Part shown: piece after piece, positions 17,290 through 26,653 of the stretch | Layout: each line of letters opens with the position of its first letter | How positions within the stretch are numbered: position 1 is the first letter of the stretch | NCBI GenBank assembly: GCA_029259935.1 | Contig: JAJDEH010000286.1 | Span: 1-46,053, forward strand | Source: Planctomycetota bacterium | GTDB lineage: Bacteria; Planctomycetota; Planctomycetia; Pirellulales; Pirellulaceae | DNA: 46,053 nucleotides | Direction: 5' to 3' | Notes under the pieces: model-generated | The model's database searches: none | Told to the model about the DNA's origin: nothing | Seen by the model: the letters and a program-made list of their open reading frames with translations, nothing else | Translations under genes and position numbers: made by a program

Positions 17290-17934
17290 CGTTTCGTCCT
17301 GTCGGGATGGCGGCGCAAACGGCTCGCCCAATGTGCTGGTTGATCGATCTTGGCGGTTGCCAATGGGATTTTAAGGATGAGTGTATTGAGCATCAACTGC
17401 CGGTCGTCGCAAAACGAAGATGCAACAGATTTAAACGGCTAATGAGATTCGCTCTCAGCTATTCTTGCGATTGGAACCTCGCGCGATGGATGGATTCTCG
17501 GCACGGCGAAAGTCTTGCAAGAATAGGTGGTCGACCCATCCGCGGAACATAGTGGAGTGTTCCGCGAGACCATTGATCGAACACCCCGGGAGCGGCCGAG
17601 CCCTCCTGGTTCTCGGCAGCCGGCTTCTGAAGCGAAATCCAGAGGATCACGCCTGGGTGCGCCCTAGACAGAATGACACTTCGTGTTTTTGCTCACAATT
17701 GGCAGAACCCGTGAAATTGAACCTGGCAACCGGCACGGGCGACTAACGAGAGAGAAGGTCTGTTCCCTCAAGCCGTAATAATCGTTACTAATTCGCAAAC
17801 AAGGCAAATTGGGGTATATTTACCTGCTAACGATAGATGCAAACTTGGGTTCATCTTGCCCGGTGTCGCCTCGATGGCAATGTTCGATAGGCACACACCC
17901 CTTTGCCGCTGGCGAAACATAAAGGAAATCAAAC
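17290..17934. other. Gene-poor intergenic region
   Basis: About 645 bp between the divergent MBL hydrolase and protease genes. I find no convincing gene or tRNA. It contains a 9-bp hairpin, CGCGGAACA (17541-17549) with its complement at 17558-17566, and the candidate protease promoter at 17792-17820. Confidence 0.6.
17792..17820 (+). promoter_or_regulatory. Candidate promoter of the metalloprotease gene
   Basis: -35 TTCGCA (17792-17797), 17-bp spacer, -10 TATATT (17815-17820). This gives a leader of about 105 nt before the ATG at 17935. The -35 is weak. Confidence 0.4.
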
Positions 17935-20652
17935 ATGCGTAGTTCTTGCGTCACACTCTCCACTTCGGCGATCCTCGTCGCTGTCATGTTCGGGTCTGCA
18001 TTCGCACAAGACGCCAAACCAGAGAAAAAACAAAGTGACGAGCAAGCGAAGAGCCCCAGTGAGGTGGCGGCAACGGCCACGACTTCGCCCAGCACCAGCA
18101 CCAAGTCCACGACGACCACGACCGCCAGTACGCCGAAACACGTCGCGCTGTTGAAGGGTGGAAAGACGCATACCGGACTGTTCACGGTGCATCACAAGGA
18201 AAGCAAGGTCTTTGCCGAACTGACCGCCGCGAACTACTCGAAACAGTACATCGTGCTGATTTCCATTGCCCGCGGAATCGGCCAGGGGAATCTGCTGGGT
18301 GGAATGAGTTGGGGATTCGGTGACGATTGGGTGTGGGAATTCCGAAAAATCGACAACCGCGTACTCATCATTCGCAAGAATGTCCGCTTCAAGGCAAAAC
18401 CGGGCAGCCGCGAATCGTACGCCGTAAAAAATGCTTACACCGATAGCGTGCTGTACAGCCTGCCGATCCTTACCAAGGGCCCCAAAGGGGGCGACCTGAT
18501 CGATCTGACGGGCGTCTTCATGAGCGACTTACCTCAAATTTCGCAATCGCTGCCTGGATTCTCTTTTTCGGCCAGCAAATCGCTGTGGGAATCAGTGAAG
18601 TCGTTCAGCAAGAACCTCGAACTGCAGGTGGCCGCCACCTATGCATCGAGCGGACGTTCCAACATCGAATCCGTTGCCGATTCGCGCGGTGTCACCGTCA
18701 ATGTTCACTATTCAATTAGCGCTCTGCCGGCAGCCAGCGCTTATCAGCCGCGATATGCCGACGATCGAGTGGGCTACTTCTTGACGGTTCGCAAAGACTA
18801 TTCAAAGAACAGCCAGCGCGATCAATTCTTGCGTTACATCAACCGCTGGAAGCTTGAAAAAGACGACCCCAGCGCGGCGGTTTCATCACCCAAGGAACCA
18901 ATCATTTTCTGGTTGGAAAAGACGATCCCCGCCAAGTACCGGCCGGCTATCCAGGCTGGAATCCTGGAATGGAACAAGGCCTATGAGAAGGCGGGATTCG
19001 CGAATGCCATCGAAGTTCGCACGCAACCGGTCGATGCCGACTGGGATCCCGAGGATATCAACTACAACACGTTCCGTTGGATCACCTCCAGTGCCGGCTT
19101 TGCCATGGGGCCCTCGCGAGTCAATCCCTACACGGGACAGATCCTCGATGCCGACATCATTTTTGACGCCGACTTCCTCACGTTTTGGAAAGAGGACTTC
19201 GATACGTTCACGACCGAGAGCATCTACGCCATGACGGGCGGTCCACTGGATCCTCAAGCGAACCCGATTGAGACGGCTTTCATGCGGGCACGACAGCAGC
19301 AACGTTGCCAACTCGGCTCGGGCATGGCTCGGCAATTCGCGTTTGGCACGACGGCGCTGATGGCCAACACGGACCCGAAACTGCTGGCCGCTGAAAAAGA
19401 GAAGTTCATTATGCAGGGCCTGAAGGAAGTGGCGATGCACGAAGTGGGGCACACGTTGGGATTGCGCCACAACTTCAAGGCCAGCACTTGGCGCAGCCTG
19501 AAGCAAGTCAACGATCCTAACGTCAACGGCGACAGCGTCGCTTCCGTCATGGACTATACGCCGGCCAATATCGTTCCCAAGGAGTGGAAGCAGGGTGATT
19601 ATTTTCCCAGGACGCTGGGACCCTATGATTATTGGGCGATTGAGTATGGATATAAGACGCTTTCGGGCGGCACGACCGGCGAGGTCAAGGAACTGAAGAA
19701 GATCGCCTCGCGCAGCGGCGAACCCGGATTGGCTTATGCCACCGACGAAGACACCGTTTCGCGCGATCCCGATCCGCTCAACAATCGTTTCGATCATGGC
19801 AGCGACGCGCTGGAATACGCCAAAACCCGAGCCCAAATCGTGCAGGAACTGATGCCGGGGCTCGTTGATCGCATGACCGAAGAGGGCGACGATTATGTCC
19901 AAGCCCGCCGCGCCTTCAACACGCTGCTGTCTCAGCAGGGCCAAGCGATGTACTTTGCCTCGCGCTATGTCGGCGGTCTGTATACGCATCGCAATCACAA
20001 GGGCGACAAGAATGGCAAGCCGCCGATCGAAGTCATCGCGCCGGAAAAACAGCGTGAAGCGCTGAAGCTGCTTTCTGAGGGCGTGTTTAACGACAAGCCA
20101 TTTCAGTTTCCACCAGCAACTTACAATTTCCTCGGCCCATCGCGCTGGCGACACTGGGGCACTTCGCCCACCAGCCGCAAGGATTTTCCGGTTCACGAAT
20201 ATATCTCCATGTGGCAATCGCGCATCTTGGACCAATTGCTGGCTCCGGTCACGTTGGAGCGTATTCACGATACGGAATTGAAGATTCCCGCCGGCGAGGA
20301 TGCCTTTACCACCGCGGAACTGATCGAAGGATTGACCGCCGCGATCTATGCCGAAATTGGCGCATTGAAAGACGGCAAGTATTCCAATCGCCAACCGGCC
20401 ATCTCCAGTTTGCGCCGAAATCTGCAACGGATCTTTCTGCGCGAACTATCCAGCTTGGCGATGGGACGCACTTCGGCTCCGGATGATTGCCAAACGATCG
20501 CGTTCGCCGAGCTAATGAAACTGCAAGGCCGAATCAAAAAAGCATTGAAAGGCAAAGCGGACTTGGATAGTTATTCGCGGGCCCACCTTCAAGAAACGTC
20601 CAGCCGTATCAAGAAGGTATTGGAAGCGGATCTCTCGCTCGCGCGTCCTTAA
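17935..20652 (+). CDS. Secreted zinc metalloprotease (metzincin-like, DUF5117/DUF4953 type)
   Basis: A 905-residue exported protein. The signal peptide (residues 1-25, ending SAFA-QD) is followed by a low-complexity Thr/Ser-rich linker (about 40-65). The N-terminal half carries a DUF5117-like region, and the catalytic domain has H502-E-V-G-H-T-L-G-L-R-H, the HExxHxxGxxH zinc site. A Met-turn-like SVMDYTPANI follows about 35 residues later, so the active site looks complete. Such proteins are large periplasmic or outer-membrane-associated proteases of unknown substrate. AGGAA lies about 6 nt before the ATG. No neighbour on the same strand is close enough to be an obvious partner. Confidence 0.9.
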   Translation: MRSSCVTLSTSAILVAVMFGSAFAQDAKPEKKQSDEQAKSPSEVAATATTSPSTSTKSTTTTTASTPKHVALLKGGKTHTGLFTVHHKESKVFAELTAANYSKQYIVLISIARGIGQGNLLGGMSWGFGDDWVWEFRKIDNRVLIIRKNVRFKAKPGSRESYAVKNAYTDSVLYSLPILTKGPKGGDLIDLTGVFMSDLPQISQSLPGFSFSASKSLWESVKSFSKNLELQVAATYASSGRSNIESVADSRGVTVNVHYSISALPAASAYQPRYADDRVGYFLTVRKDYSKNSQRDQFLRYINRWKLEKDDPSAAVSSPKEPIIFWLEKTIPAKYRPAIQAGILEWNKAYEKAGFANAIEVRTQPVDADWDPEDINYNTFRWITSSAGFAMGPSRVNPYTGQILDADIIFDADFLTFWKEDFDTFTTESIYAMTGGPLDPQANPIETAFMRARQQQRCQLGSGMARQFAFGTTALMANTDPKLLAAEKEKFIMQGLKEVAMHEVGHTLGLRHNFKASTWRSLKQVNDPNVNGDSVASVMDYTPANIVPKEWKQGDYFPRTLGPYDYWAIEYGYKTLSGGTTGEVKELKKIASRSGEPGLAYATDEDTVSRDPDPLNNRFDHGSDALEYAKTRAQIVQELMPGLVDRMTEEGDDYVQARRAFNTLLSQQGQAMYFASRYVGGLYTHRNHKGDKNGKPPIEVIAPEKQREALKLLSEGVFNDKPFQFPPATYNFLGPSRWRHWGTSPTSRKDFPVHEYISMWQSRILDQLLAPVTLERIHDTELKIPAGEDAFTTAELIEGLTAAIYAEIGALKDGKYSNRQPAISSLRRNLQRIFLRELSSLAMGRTSAPDDCQTIAFAELMKLQGRIKKALKGKADLDSYSRAHLQETSSRIKKVLEADLSLARP

Positions 20653-20777
20653 CGACTCGGATCCACGGGGCTTCGCCACGAAGGGAAGCTCCGTTTCGTC
20701 GTCTTGTGGTGCGTGCCTTTCAAAGGCGTTTCCGCAACTGGCTGAATTAGTTATGTTGGGCGAAACGGAGATGCCCC

Positions 20778-21125
20778 ATGAAACTCGTTACCGCCATCAT
20801 TCAGCCGACTAAGCTGCGGGCCGTTCAGCAAGCGCTGCACAAGATCGGTGTCGAGAAAATGACCGTTTGTGATGCTCAAGGATTTGGCCGGCAGCGCGGC
20901 CAAACGGAGATGTATCGCGGTATTGAATATCAGACCTACTTACTGCGAAAGATCGCGTTGGAGATCGCGGTGAACGACGACTTTCTGGATCGCACGATCG
21001 AGACGCTGATCAGCGTCGCTCGAACGGGCCCCGAAGGCAACATCGGCGATGGCAAAATCTTCGTCCAACCAGTCGACGACGTAATTCAAATTGACGGTGC
21101 GGCGCGGGGCAAAGCCGCAGTTTAG
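20778..21125 (+). CDS. glnB: PII nitrogen-regulatory signal protein
   Basis: A 115-residue PII protein that senses 2-oxoglutarate and ATP/ADP and controls nitrogen assimilation by binding partner proteins. The N-terminus MKLVTAIIQPTKL, the T-loop GFGRQRGQTEMYRGIEY with Tyr51 at the uridylylation position, and RTGPEGNIGDGKIFV near the C-terminus are all as in GlnB/GlnK. CGGAG lies 8 nt before the ATG. No amt or glnA gene is in the window, which leaves GlnB and GlnK equally possible. A pseudo-receiver gene follows after 25 bp and may be co-transcribed. Confidence 0.93.
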   Translation: MKLVTAIIQPTKLRAVQQALHKIGVEKMTVCDAQGFGRQRGQTEMYRGIEYQTYLLRKIALEIAVNDDFLDRTIETLISVARTGPEGNIGDGKIFVQPVDDVIQIDGAARGKAAV

Positions 21126-21150
21126 TTCTTTCAATTCGGCGAGGTATTCG

Positions 21151-21501
21151 GTGGCGATCCTTCATTTGACAGGCGACTTGATGTTCTCATCCAGGGTCAG
21201 CGCGGCCGCTAGGCAGCAGAGCGTTGATTGCCTGATGGCTTCCTCCAGTGATTCGTTGCCGTCGCCGCCCGAGTCGTCGCCGATGTCGCTGGTGATGATC
21301 GACCTGGCAACTCCCGGGCTGCGAATCGATGAGGCAATGCCGCTGGTTCGGGCGGCTTATGCGGACGTGCATGTCGTCGCCTATGCATCTCATGTTCATG
21401 AGTCGACGCTGGCCGCCGCGCGGGCCGCCGGGTGTGACGAAGTCCTTAGTCGCGGGCAATTCAATAGCCGCATGGACGAACTCGTGGGCCGCGATCTATA
21501 G
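21151..21501 (+). CDS. Small pseudo-receiver (response-regulator-like) protein
   Basis: A 116-residue protein from a GTG start at 21151 (GAGG six nt upstream); an ATG at 21181 is an alternative. The pattern of hydrophobic strands and helices matches a receiver domain: strand AILHLTGD, then LVMIDLATPG with Asp at the phosphoacceptor position, HVVAYAS, and AAGCDEVLSRGQF. The acidic pair after strand 1 is missing (LTGD) and the conserved Lys of the DEVLxK loop is Arg, so normal phosphorylation is unlikely. It follows the PII gene closely. A role as a PII partner is speculation. Confidence 0.6.
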   Translation: MAILHLTGDLMFSSRVSAAARQQSVDCLMASSSDSLPSPPESSPMSLVMIDLATPGLRIDEAMPLVRAAYADVHVVAYASHVHESTLAAARAAGCDEVLSRGQFNSRMDELVGRDL

Positions 21502-21509
21502 GGTCCGCC

Positions 21510-21624
21510 TAGCAGCCTGTTGAAAAAGTTGAACTTAGATGAGGGCGGCTGGGGTTGAGCGTAGCGAACGCCCAGTAAATCGCGTTCTGGAGGCTCACTT
21601 TCGTTCGACCCCAGCCACCTGCTA
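21510..21624. mobile_element. MITE-like element, copy B (damaged, opposite orientation)
   Basis: It begins with the same 18-bp end, TAGCAGCCTGTTGAAAAA (21510-21527), and matches the reverse complement of the element at 16372-16506 through the CCCCAGCCACC block. It then skips about 20 bp and ends in TGCTA (21620-21624), so most of one terminal repeat is deleted. It lies between the convergent pseudo-receiver and epimerase genes. Confidence 0.75.
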
Positions 21625-21644
21625 GCGCTTGGGCGGGATCGGTC

Positions 21645-22628
21645 CTAATTCGAGTGTGAGCGACTCGACAGATCGTCGATAATGTCACGGATCACCGTGG
21701 TTAAATCGCGGCTGAGCTGATAGTTGATCAGATCTTGAGCCCGCTCCAGGCAGGGTACTCGGCGACGCATGTCTTCGAATCCCTCCCCGTACTCCTCGTC
21801 GTAGGCCACATGGCGGATTTCGCTCTTGCTACTGGTAAGCTCAATCACGAGCCGCGCCAACTCGTTGATCGAAACTTCTTGGTTGCTGCCGATATTAATC
21901 ACTTTTCCGATGGCCGCGGGAGTTTCCAGGCAGTGGACCAATCCTTCGACCACGTCGGTGACATGAGCGAAACAGCGAGTTTGCTCGCCATCGCCATGAA
22001 CCTGGATCGGTTCGCCCCGCAGCGCGGCCTGCACAAACCGCGGAACGACCATCCCATACTGGCCGGTTTGCCGAGGTCCCACGGTGTTGAACAGCCTTAC
22101 GATGGAAACCGGCAAGCGTGTTTCCTTCCAATGTGCCAGGGCCAGGAATTCGTCCAGCGATTTGGCGCAAGCATAAGCCCAGCGGTGCTTGCAGGTCGCG
22201 CCGGTCAGTACGTCGTCATCTTCCCGAAAGGGAATCGCGGTTCCCTTGCCGTAAACTTCGCTGGTGCTGGTGAGCAGCACCGGTTTGCGGTACCGCGAAC
22301 AATTTCGCAGGACGACGTCCGTCCCGCCAAAGATGGTTTCTATCGTCTTGACCGGCTGGTCCATGATCAGCTTCACACCGACGGCCGATGCCAAATGAAA
22401 GACTTGATCGCTGGCCCGCACCAGTTCAGAAACCAACGATTCGTTAAAGACTGAATCGATGATGACGGTGACGTTATGATTGCTTTCGAGATGGGCAACA
22501 TTGCTGAATTGGCTTGTCGACAAGTTGTCCAGCAGCGTCACGTGCAAGCCGTCCGCCAGTAGTCGCTGGACGAGGTGGCTGCCAATAAATCCCGCGCCCC
22601 CGGTTACTAGTACGCGTTTTTCCGTCAT
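21645..22628 (-). CDS. NAD-dependent nucleotide-sugar epimerase/dehydratase (extended SDR)
   Basis: A 327-residue extended short-chain dehydrogenase. The NAD motif GGAGFIGSHLVQRLL is at about residues 10-24. The catalytic residues are Thr/Ser in LLTSTSEVYG and Tyr/Lys in YACAK. RLFNTVGPRQTGQYGMVVPRF and the later IQVHGDGEQTRCFAHV are typical of UDP-glucuronate decarboxylase and related UDP-sugar enzymes; dTDP-glucose dehydratase is less likely. It supplies activated sugars for surface polysaccharide or glycoprotein. The start at 22628 is preferred over the open frame to 22700 because the Rossmann fold begins a few residues later and AAGGT precedes it. It is last in a run of minus-strand genes. 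Confidence 0.88.
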   Translation of the reverse strand: MTEKRVLVTGGAGFIGSHLVQRLLADGLHVTLLDNLSTSQFSNVAHLESNHNVTVIIDSVFNESLVSELVRASDQVFHLASAVGVKLIMDQPVKTIETIFGGTDVVLRNCSRYRKPVLLTSTSEVYGKGTAIPFREDDDVLTGATCKHRWAYACAKSLDEFLALAHWKETRLPVSIVRLFNTVGPRQTGQYGMVVPRFVQAALRGEPIQVHGDGEQTRCFAHVTDVVEGLVHCLETPAAIGKVINIGSNQEVSINELARLVIELTSSKSEIRHVAYDEEYGEGFEDMRRRVPCLERAQDLINYQLSRDLTTVIRDIIDDLSSRSHSN

Positions 22629-22841
22629 CCCGTTACCTTGCTCTGGTGATTCGATTAGGTCCGCCGCGAGCGGGGACATCCTCAATTCTACTCGAACCAC
22701 GCAATTTCCGCTCTTGGGCCGGAACGAACAAATCTGAGCGCAATTACCACGGCCCGATTCGCCTAGACGGACGATTCGTCCAATTAGTCGGTAGGTCTCG
22801 CGCGATGCCTCGACGATGTACGTCAGGGACTGTTGGTCCTA

Positions 22842-25049
22842 TTACTCGTCTTCCAGCGCCTTTTCATATTCCGCCATCAGCGGAATATAGGCGTACGCGT
22901 TGAGAACCGCGATTAGGCCACGGTCGCTTTGGTCGCGCGCGACGTCGCTTAGCGTGTCGATCGCGTTGTACAGTTGCTCAATCGCCGTTTCGAAGTGCTC
23001 AATCGCTTTCTCATTTTCGCCGTTTTTTCGTGCGATCGCGGCCTCGCGCACCGATTTGACCGCGGCCAGGTATTCCAACACATACTCGCTTCTCTTGGCC
23101 CAATAGAACAGGATCCGTTGCGCGCGCGGATCCGTATTGCTATTGCTACGGTACAGTTCGACCATGGCTTGGGTGTAGCATTCGTTCATTTCGTCCAGCC
23201 ACTTTGGCGCGGGTTTGGCTTCGTAGTGCTTCATGAACATGCCGGCGACCGGGAATCCAAATCCGATGTCGTGGCGGTCGATTAACTCGGTCGCCTTTTC
23301 AATCTGCTGGAAGCCGAGCCACAATCGGTCGGCGGTCGATGGTTTTCCCGTGATCGCCGTAAACAGTTCGTCGTGACAACTGCGCGGCGTGACTTTCGGG
23401 TCCCAAGCGGCGCGCGAAATATAATGCACCGTCGGGTCGAGTTCGGCCAGCATCCAATAGCGAGTCGAAAAACCATCCCAGCCACCCTGCCGAATGTCGC
23501 CGAGTAGTTCGTGAATGGAATTTGTCGCGGACTGGGACAGGACGCCCACATTGTCATCGGCCAAGGTGAGGATCAAACCGCTACGAACCTTGCCGGCGGG
23601 AATCTGACTTAGTAACTTGCGATTCTCAACGACCCGACGTGCCGTGTAATCGATGAAGTTCAACGTGCTCGCACCTTCAGGAACCACTTGATCCAAAACC
23701 GGGTATAACGCCGGATCGACGCCGCGAATCACGAGGGCGACACCATGACCGTCAGGTCGCTTCAATAACTCGGAATCCGCAAACAACGACTTGAAGAAGG
23801 CCAACCCAACGACGTTGCCTTTGACCGCCTGTTCCCCGCGCTTTCCGGACGAGATCAAATTGCGTTTCGAGGCGGCCTGAATCAGGCCTTCGAGCGTGAA
23901 ACCGTCGAGTCGGCCGCCCTCGCTAAGCGTTCGCCACGCGGCCTCCGCATGCTCCTCCCATTCAGGAAATTCCGGCATTCCCACGTAGAGGGCGTCGACC
24001 GTTGGGTAAGTTTCGATGTAAGCGCGAATCTTGGCGGCCACCAACCTGCGCAGCAGTTGATCCTCCGGTTTCTGTTTCGGACCGGGGCCAATGGTGAGAT
24101 TCTTGAGTTGATGCACGTCCTTCGCCCCCGGAAGGACGCGGGCAAACTCTCGAGGGAATTCCACCGGCTGAATCGAAAGCCCGACGGACATGCCCAATCG
24201 GTGAGCTTCGTCGATGATGCCTCGCGCGTGCTTGACTCCCGCAACGGTCATTTCCTCGTAGGTTTTCAGCCCCGCGAAGTCGGGATTCTCGAAGACACGA
24301 GCGCCGCCCAGCGCCGTTCGGCCCGGCGCGTCCCGAGCAATCGTAAACCTCTCGCCGTACCATAGCATGGCCGTTTGCTTCTTGACGCCCCCGAATTCGT
24401 AGTGGACGAAAGGCTGCCACGGGTAGACCGACAACATCACGCGGTTGAATTTCTGCTTGGCCAATTGCCCGAGCAGGCGTTTGTGGTCTGTCAGCGGCCA
24501 CGACTCGGGGCCGATCGGAAAGTCGTTGATGGTCCGCCACGTGCGCGTGCGCAATTCAGGCTCGTCGACCACGTTGAAACCGCCGAGTTTCAGCGGAATC
24601 GGCGTGTTTGGATAAATGTCTTCGCGCAGTAGATAACGAATTCCATGGCGGTAACCCAATTCATAGACCGCCCACAATGTGGCGACCGGGCTGCCACCTC
24701 CAACCACGAGTGCTTGTTTGCCTTTATGCCCGACGCTAAGAAGCACGATTCCTTGATCGGAAACTTCCGGCCACTTATCGCCGAGCAACGCCTTAACCGC
24801 CGGATTCGTCGGCGGACTGCCAAGGAAAATCAATGGACCTGCGTCAGCCGGCTCTTTGTCGGCCAGAACAACCTTGACGTCGAATAAACGCTTGAACTGC
24901 GCCGACAGTTCTCGCGCGGCAAACTGCTCAATCGGTGGCGCGTTCTTGGCCGCGATCACGGTCACGCTGTCCGCCGCGCGGGCGCTTCGCGTCGCGCAGA
25001 GTAAGGTTACCACGGCAATGCAGCACAAGAGGTTCACGCGAATCATCAT
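22842..25049 (-). CDS. Secreted alpha-glucuronidase-like (GH67-type N-domain) glycosidase
   Basis: A 735-residue exported protein. The signal peptide ends at SARA-AD. Residues about 28-150 (PPIEQFAARELSAQFKRLF, later IFLGSPPTN and VGGGSPVATLWAVYEL) look like the N-terminal domain shared by GH67 alpha-glucuronidases and GH20-like enzymes. The middle region (about 165-450) looks like a TIM barrel (FNRVMLSVYPWQPF, RLGMSVGLSIQP, ALYVGMPEFPEWEEH). The C-terminus is helical. Catalytic residues cannot be assigned safely. It starts 30 bp downstream of the PQQ-propeller stop, probably in the same operon, and GAGG precedes the ATG. Confidence 0.7.
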   Translation of the reverse strand: MMIRVNLLCCIAVVTLLCATRSARAADSVTVIAAKNAPPIEQFAARELSAQFKRLFDVKVVLADKEPADAGPLIFLGSPPTNPAVKALLGDKWPEVSDQGIVLLSVGHKGKQALVVGGGSPVATLWAVYELGYRHGIRYLLREDIYPNTPIPLKLGGFNVVDEPELRTRTWRTINDFPIGPESWPLTDHKRLLGQLAKQKFNRVMLSVYPWQPFVHYEFGGVKKQTAMLWYGERFTIARDAPGRTALGGARVFENPDFAGLKTYEEMTVAGVKHARGIIDEAHRLGMSVGLSIQPVEFPREFARVLPGAKDVHQLKNLTIGPGPKQKPEDQLLRRLVAAKIRAYIETYPTVDALYVGMPEFPEWEEHAEAAWRTLSEGGRLDGFTLEGLIQAASKRNLISSGKRGEQAVKGNVVGLAFFKSLFADSELLKRPDGHGVALVIRGVDPALYPVLDQVVPEGASTLNFIDYTARRVVENRKLLSQIPAGKVRSGLILTLADDNVGVLSQSATNSIHELLGDIRQGGWDGFSTRYWMLAELDPTVHYISRAAWDPKVTPRSCHDELFTAITGKPSTADRLWLGFQQIEKATELIDRHDIGFGFPVAGMFMKHYEAKPAPKWLDEMNECYTQAMVELYRSNSNTDPRAQRILFYWAKRSEYVLEYLAAVKSVREAAIARKNGENEKAIEHFETAIEQLYNAIDTLSDVARDQSDRGLIAVLNAYAYIPLMAEYEKALEDE

Positions 25050-25079
25050 TGGTTGTTGTCCTCAAATAGCCACGCGCTT

Positions 25080-26516
25080 CTAATTTGCTTCTTCGGAAAA
25101 ACAGTAAAGCTTGCTGATCGTTCGCACGAATATTCGGCCGTCAGCGATGGCTGGCGAGGCGATACAGCTTTCTCCCATGTCGTTCTTGGCCAGCACTTCA
25201 GGTTTGGGGCCTTGCTGAAGCACGACAAGGAAGCCGTTCTCGCCCATCACATAGATTTTTGCGTCGCCGGCGACGGGCGAGGCATAATAGTTGCCGAGAT
25301 TGCGAATACGTTTTTTCATCCAGATCGTCTTGCCGTCGGCCGCATCGAAGCACGCCGAAATGCCGCCCTTCTTGACAACCAGCAATCGCCCGTCGACGAC
25401 CAGCGGTGACGCGATATTGGAAGAGGCCTTGTGGTCGAGGTTCCACAGCAAGTGCGTCTTCGTCACGTCGCCACGACCTCCACCGCGGACCGCTTGAATC
25501 GTGTCTCCCCCGCCGCTCATGTTTGTCGGAGCTTGAAACGCCGCGTCGATTTCGTCGTCGACCAGGTATCCATCCTTATTCTTGTCGCCGCGATCGAACT
25601 TTTGTCCAAACGAATCGGGCAGTTCCGATTTCTGCAGCCGGCCGTCTTGATCGGTATCTTTCCATTGCAGCAAAGCAAATTTCAGCGTCCGGTCCGCGTC
25701 GCCATAGCTTTGAATGCCGATGTAAATCTTGTCATTGGCAACGACGGGTGACGTCATGATGGTCCGCAGCAACGAGTTGCACGTCCAAAGTTCCTTGCCC
25801 GTTTTCGGGTCGTATCCCTTCAGCTTGCCCGAGCCGGCGATCACGAGGTCTTCCCGGCCGCCTGCCCGACAGATCACCGGCACCGCATAGCCAGCCAACA
25901 TTTCTGGCCGAGGCGTGTTCCAGCGGACTTCACCCGAGTGCTTGTCGAGCGCGATCAGGAATGGCGCGCGATCGTCATCTTGACAGAATATCACGCTGTC
26001 CTTGTAAACGATGGGCGAGTGCGCCGCGCCCCATCCCAACAAGTACTGGGGCATCGGAATCGGATGTTTCCAAAGCAGTTGGCCGTCATCGCAATTCAAC
26101 GCCATCAGGCCCAGAGTGCTGAAGTAAACGTAGACGCGCTCGCCGTCCGTTGCGGGCGTTGACGAGGCATGTGTATTCGGCGACATAATGGCCGGAAGTT
26201 TCCCGGTGTCGAATTCCTTTCGCCAAAGCTGCTTGCCCGACTTTGCATCAAAGCCGAACACGGCGAACTTCTGTTCTTCGACCATTGCCGTGCTGAAGAG
26301 CTTGCCGTGCGAGATGACAGGAGAAGCGATGCCTTCGCCCAACTCGGCGGACCAGAGCACTTTCTCTTGGTAGGAGAATTCTACCGGCAAATTCTTGCTC
26401 TCCGAGGAAACTCCCGTCGCGTTGGGTCCACGGAATTGCGGCCATTCTTCCGCCAGCGCGCTGCTAGAGAGCAGAAAGAGCGCTAAGAGTGATAATCCAG
26501 GTCGCGCGAACGGCAT
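25080..26516 (-). CDS. PQQ-type beta-propeller protein with an EF-hand insertion
   Basis: A 478-residue exported protein. After a signal peptide (about 1-22, ALA-EE) it opens with EEWPQFRGPNATGVS, the usual start of planctomycete PQQ-repeat (BamB-like) propellers. Repeats of the type GKQLWRKE, GQLLWKH, GEVRWNT, GKELWTC and GKTIWMKK mark the blades. Between blades, residues about 287-326 hold two EF-hand-like loops, DTDQDGRLQKSE and DKNKDGYLVDDE. The start at 26516 has GGGAGA 7-8 nt upstream; the frame is open to 26588. It is probably a periplasmic scaffold or carbohydrate-related protein; enzymatic PQQ use is not supported. Confidence 0.88.
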   Translation of the reverse strand: MPFARPGLSLLALFLLSSSALAEEWPQFRGPNATGVSSESKNLPVEFSYQEKVLWSAELGEGIASPVISHGKLFSTAMVEEQKFAVFGFDAKSGKQLWRKEFDTGKLPAIMSPNTHASSTPATDGERVYVYFSTLGLMALNCDDGQLLWKHPIPMPQYLLGWGAAHSPIVYKDSVIFCQDDDRAPFLIALDKHSGEVRWNTPRPEMLAGYAVPVICRAGGREDLVIAGSGKLKGYDPKTGKELWTCNSLLRTIMTSPVVANDKIYIGIQSYGDADRTLKFALLQWKDTDQDGRLQKSELPDSFGQKFDRGDKNKDGYLVDDEIDAAFQAPTNMSGGGDTIQAVRGGGRGDVTKTHLLWNLDHKASSNIASPLVVDGRLLVVKKGGISACFDAADGKTIWMKKRIRNLGNYYASPVAGDAKIYVMGENGFLVVLQQGPKPEVLAKNDMGESCIASPAIADGRIFVRTISKLYCFSEEAN

Positions 26517-26653
26517 GACGAGTCTCCCACAAGAAGTACCAATGAACTGGAGAATACGATAGCCGCCCGCGAATGCGGAAGCAAGCAATCATGCCAGGAT
26601 CTCGTGGGTGAGCATGTCCCATCGGCGATTGAAGCTCGTAAGGCAAACGCCGT

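Noticed and set aside
17290..17934. Possible tRNA or small RNA in the gene-poor region
   Set aside because: No cloverleaf could be found by eye. Only a 9-bp hairpin and a promoter candidate are supported.
18886..20427. 513-codon open frame on the minus strand
   Set aside because: Antisense to the metalloprotease gene, with no domain, signal peptide or ribosome-binding site. A shadow of GC-biased codon use.
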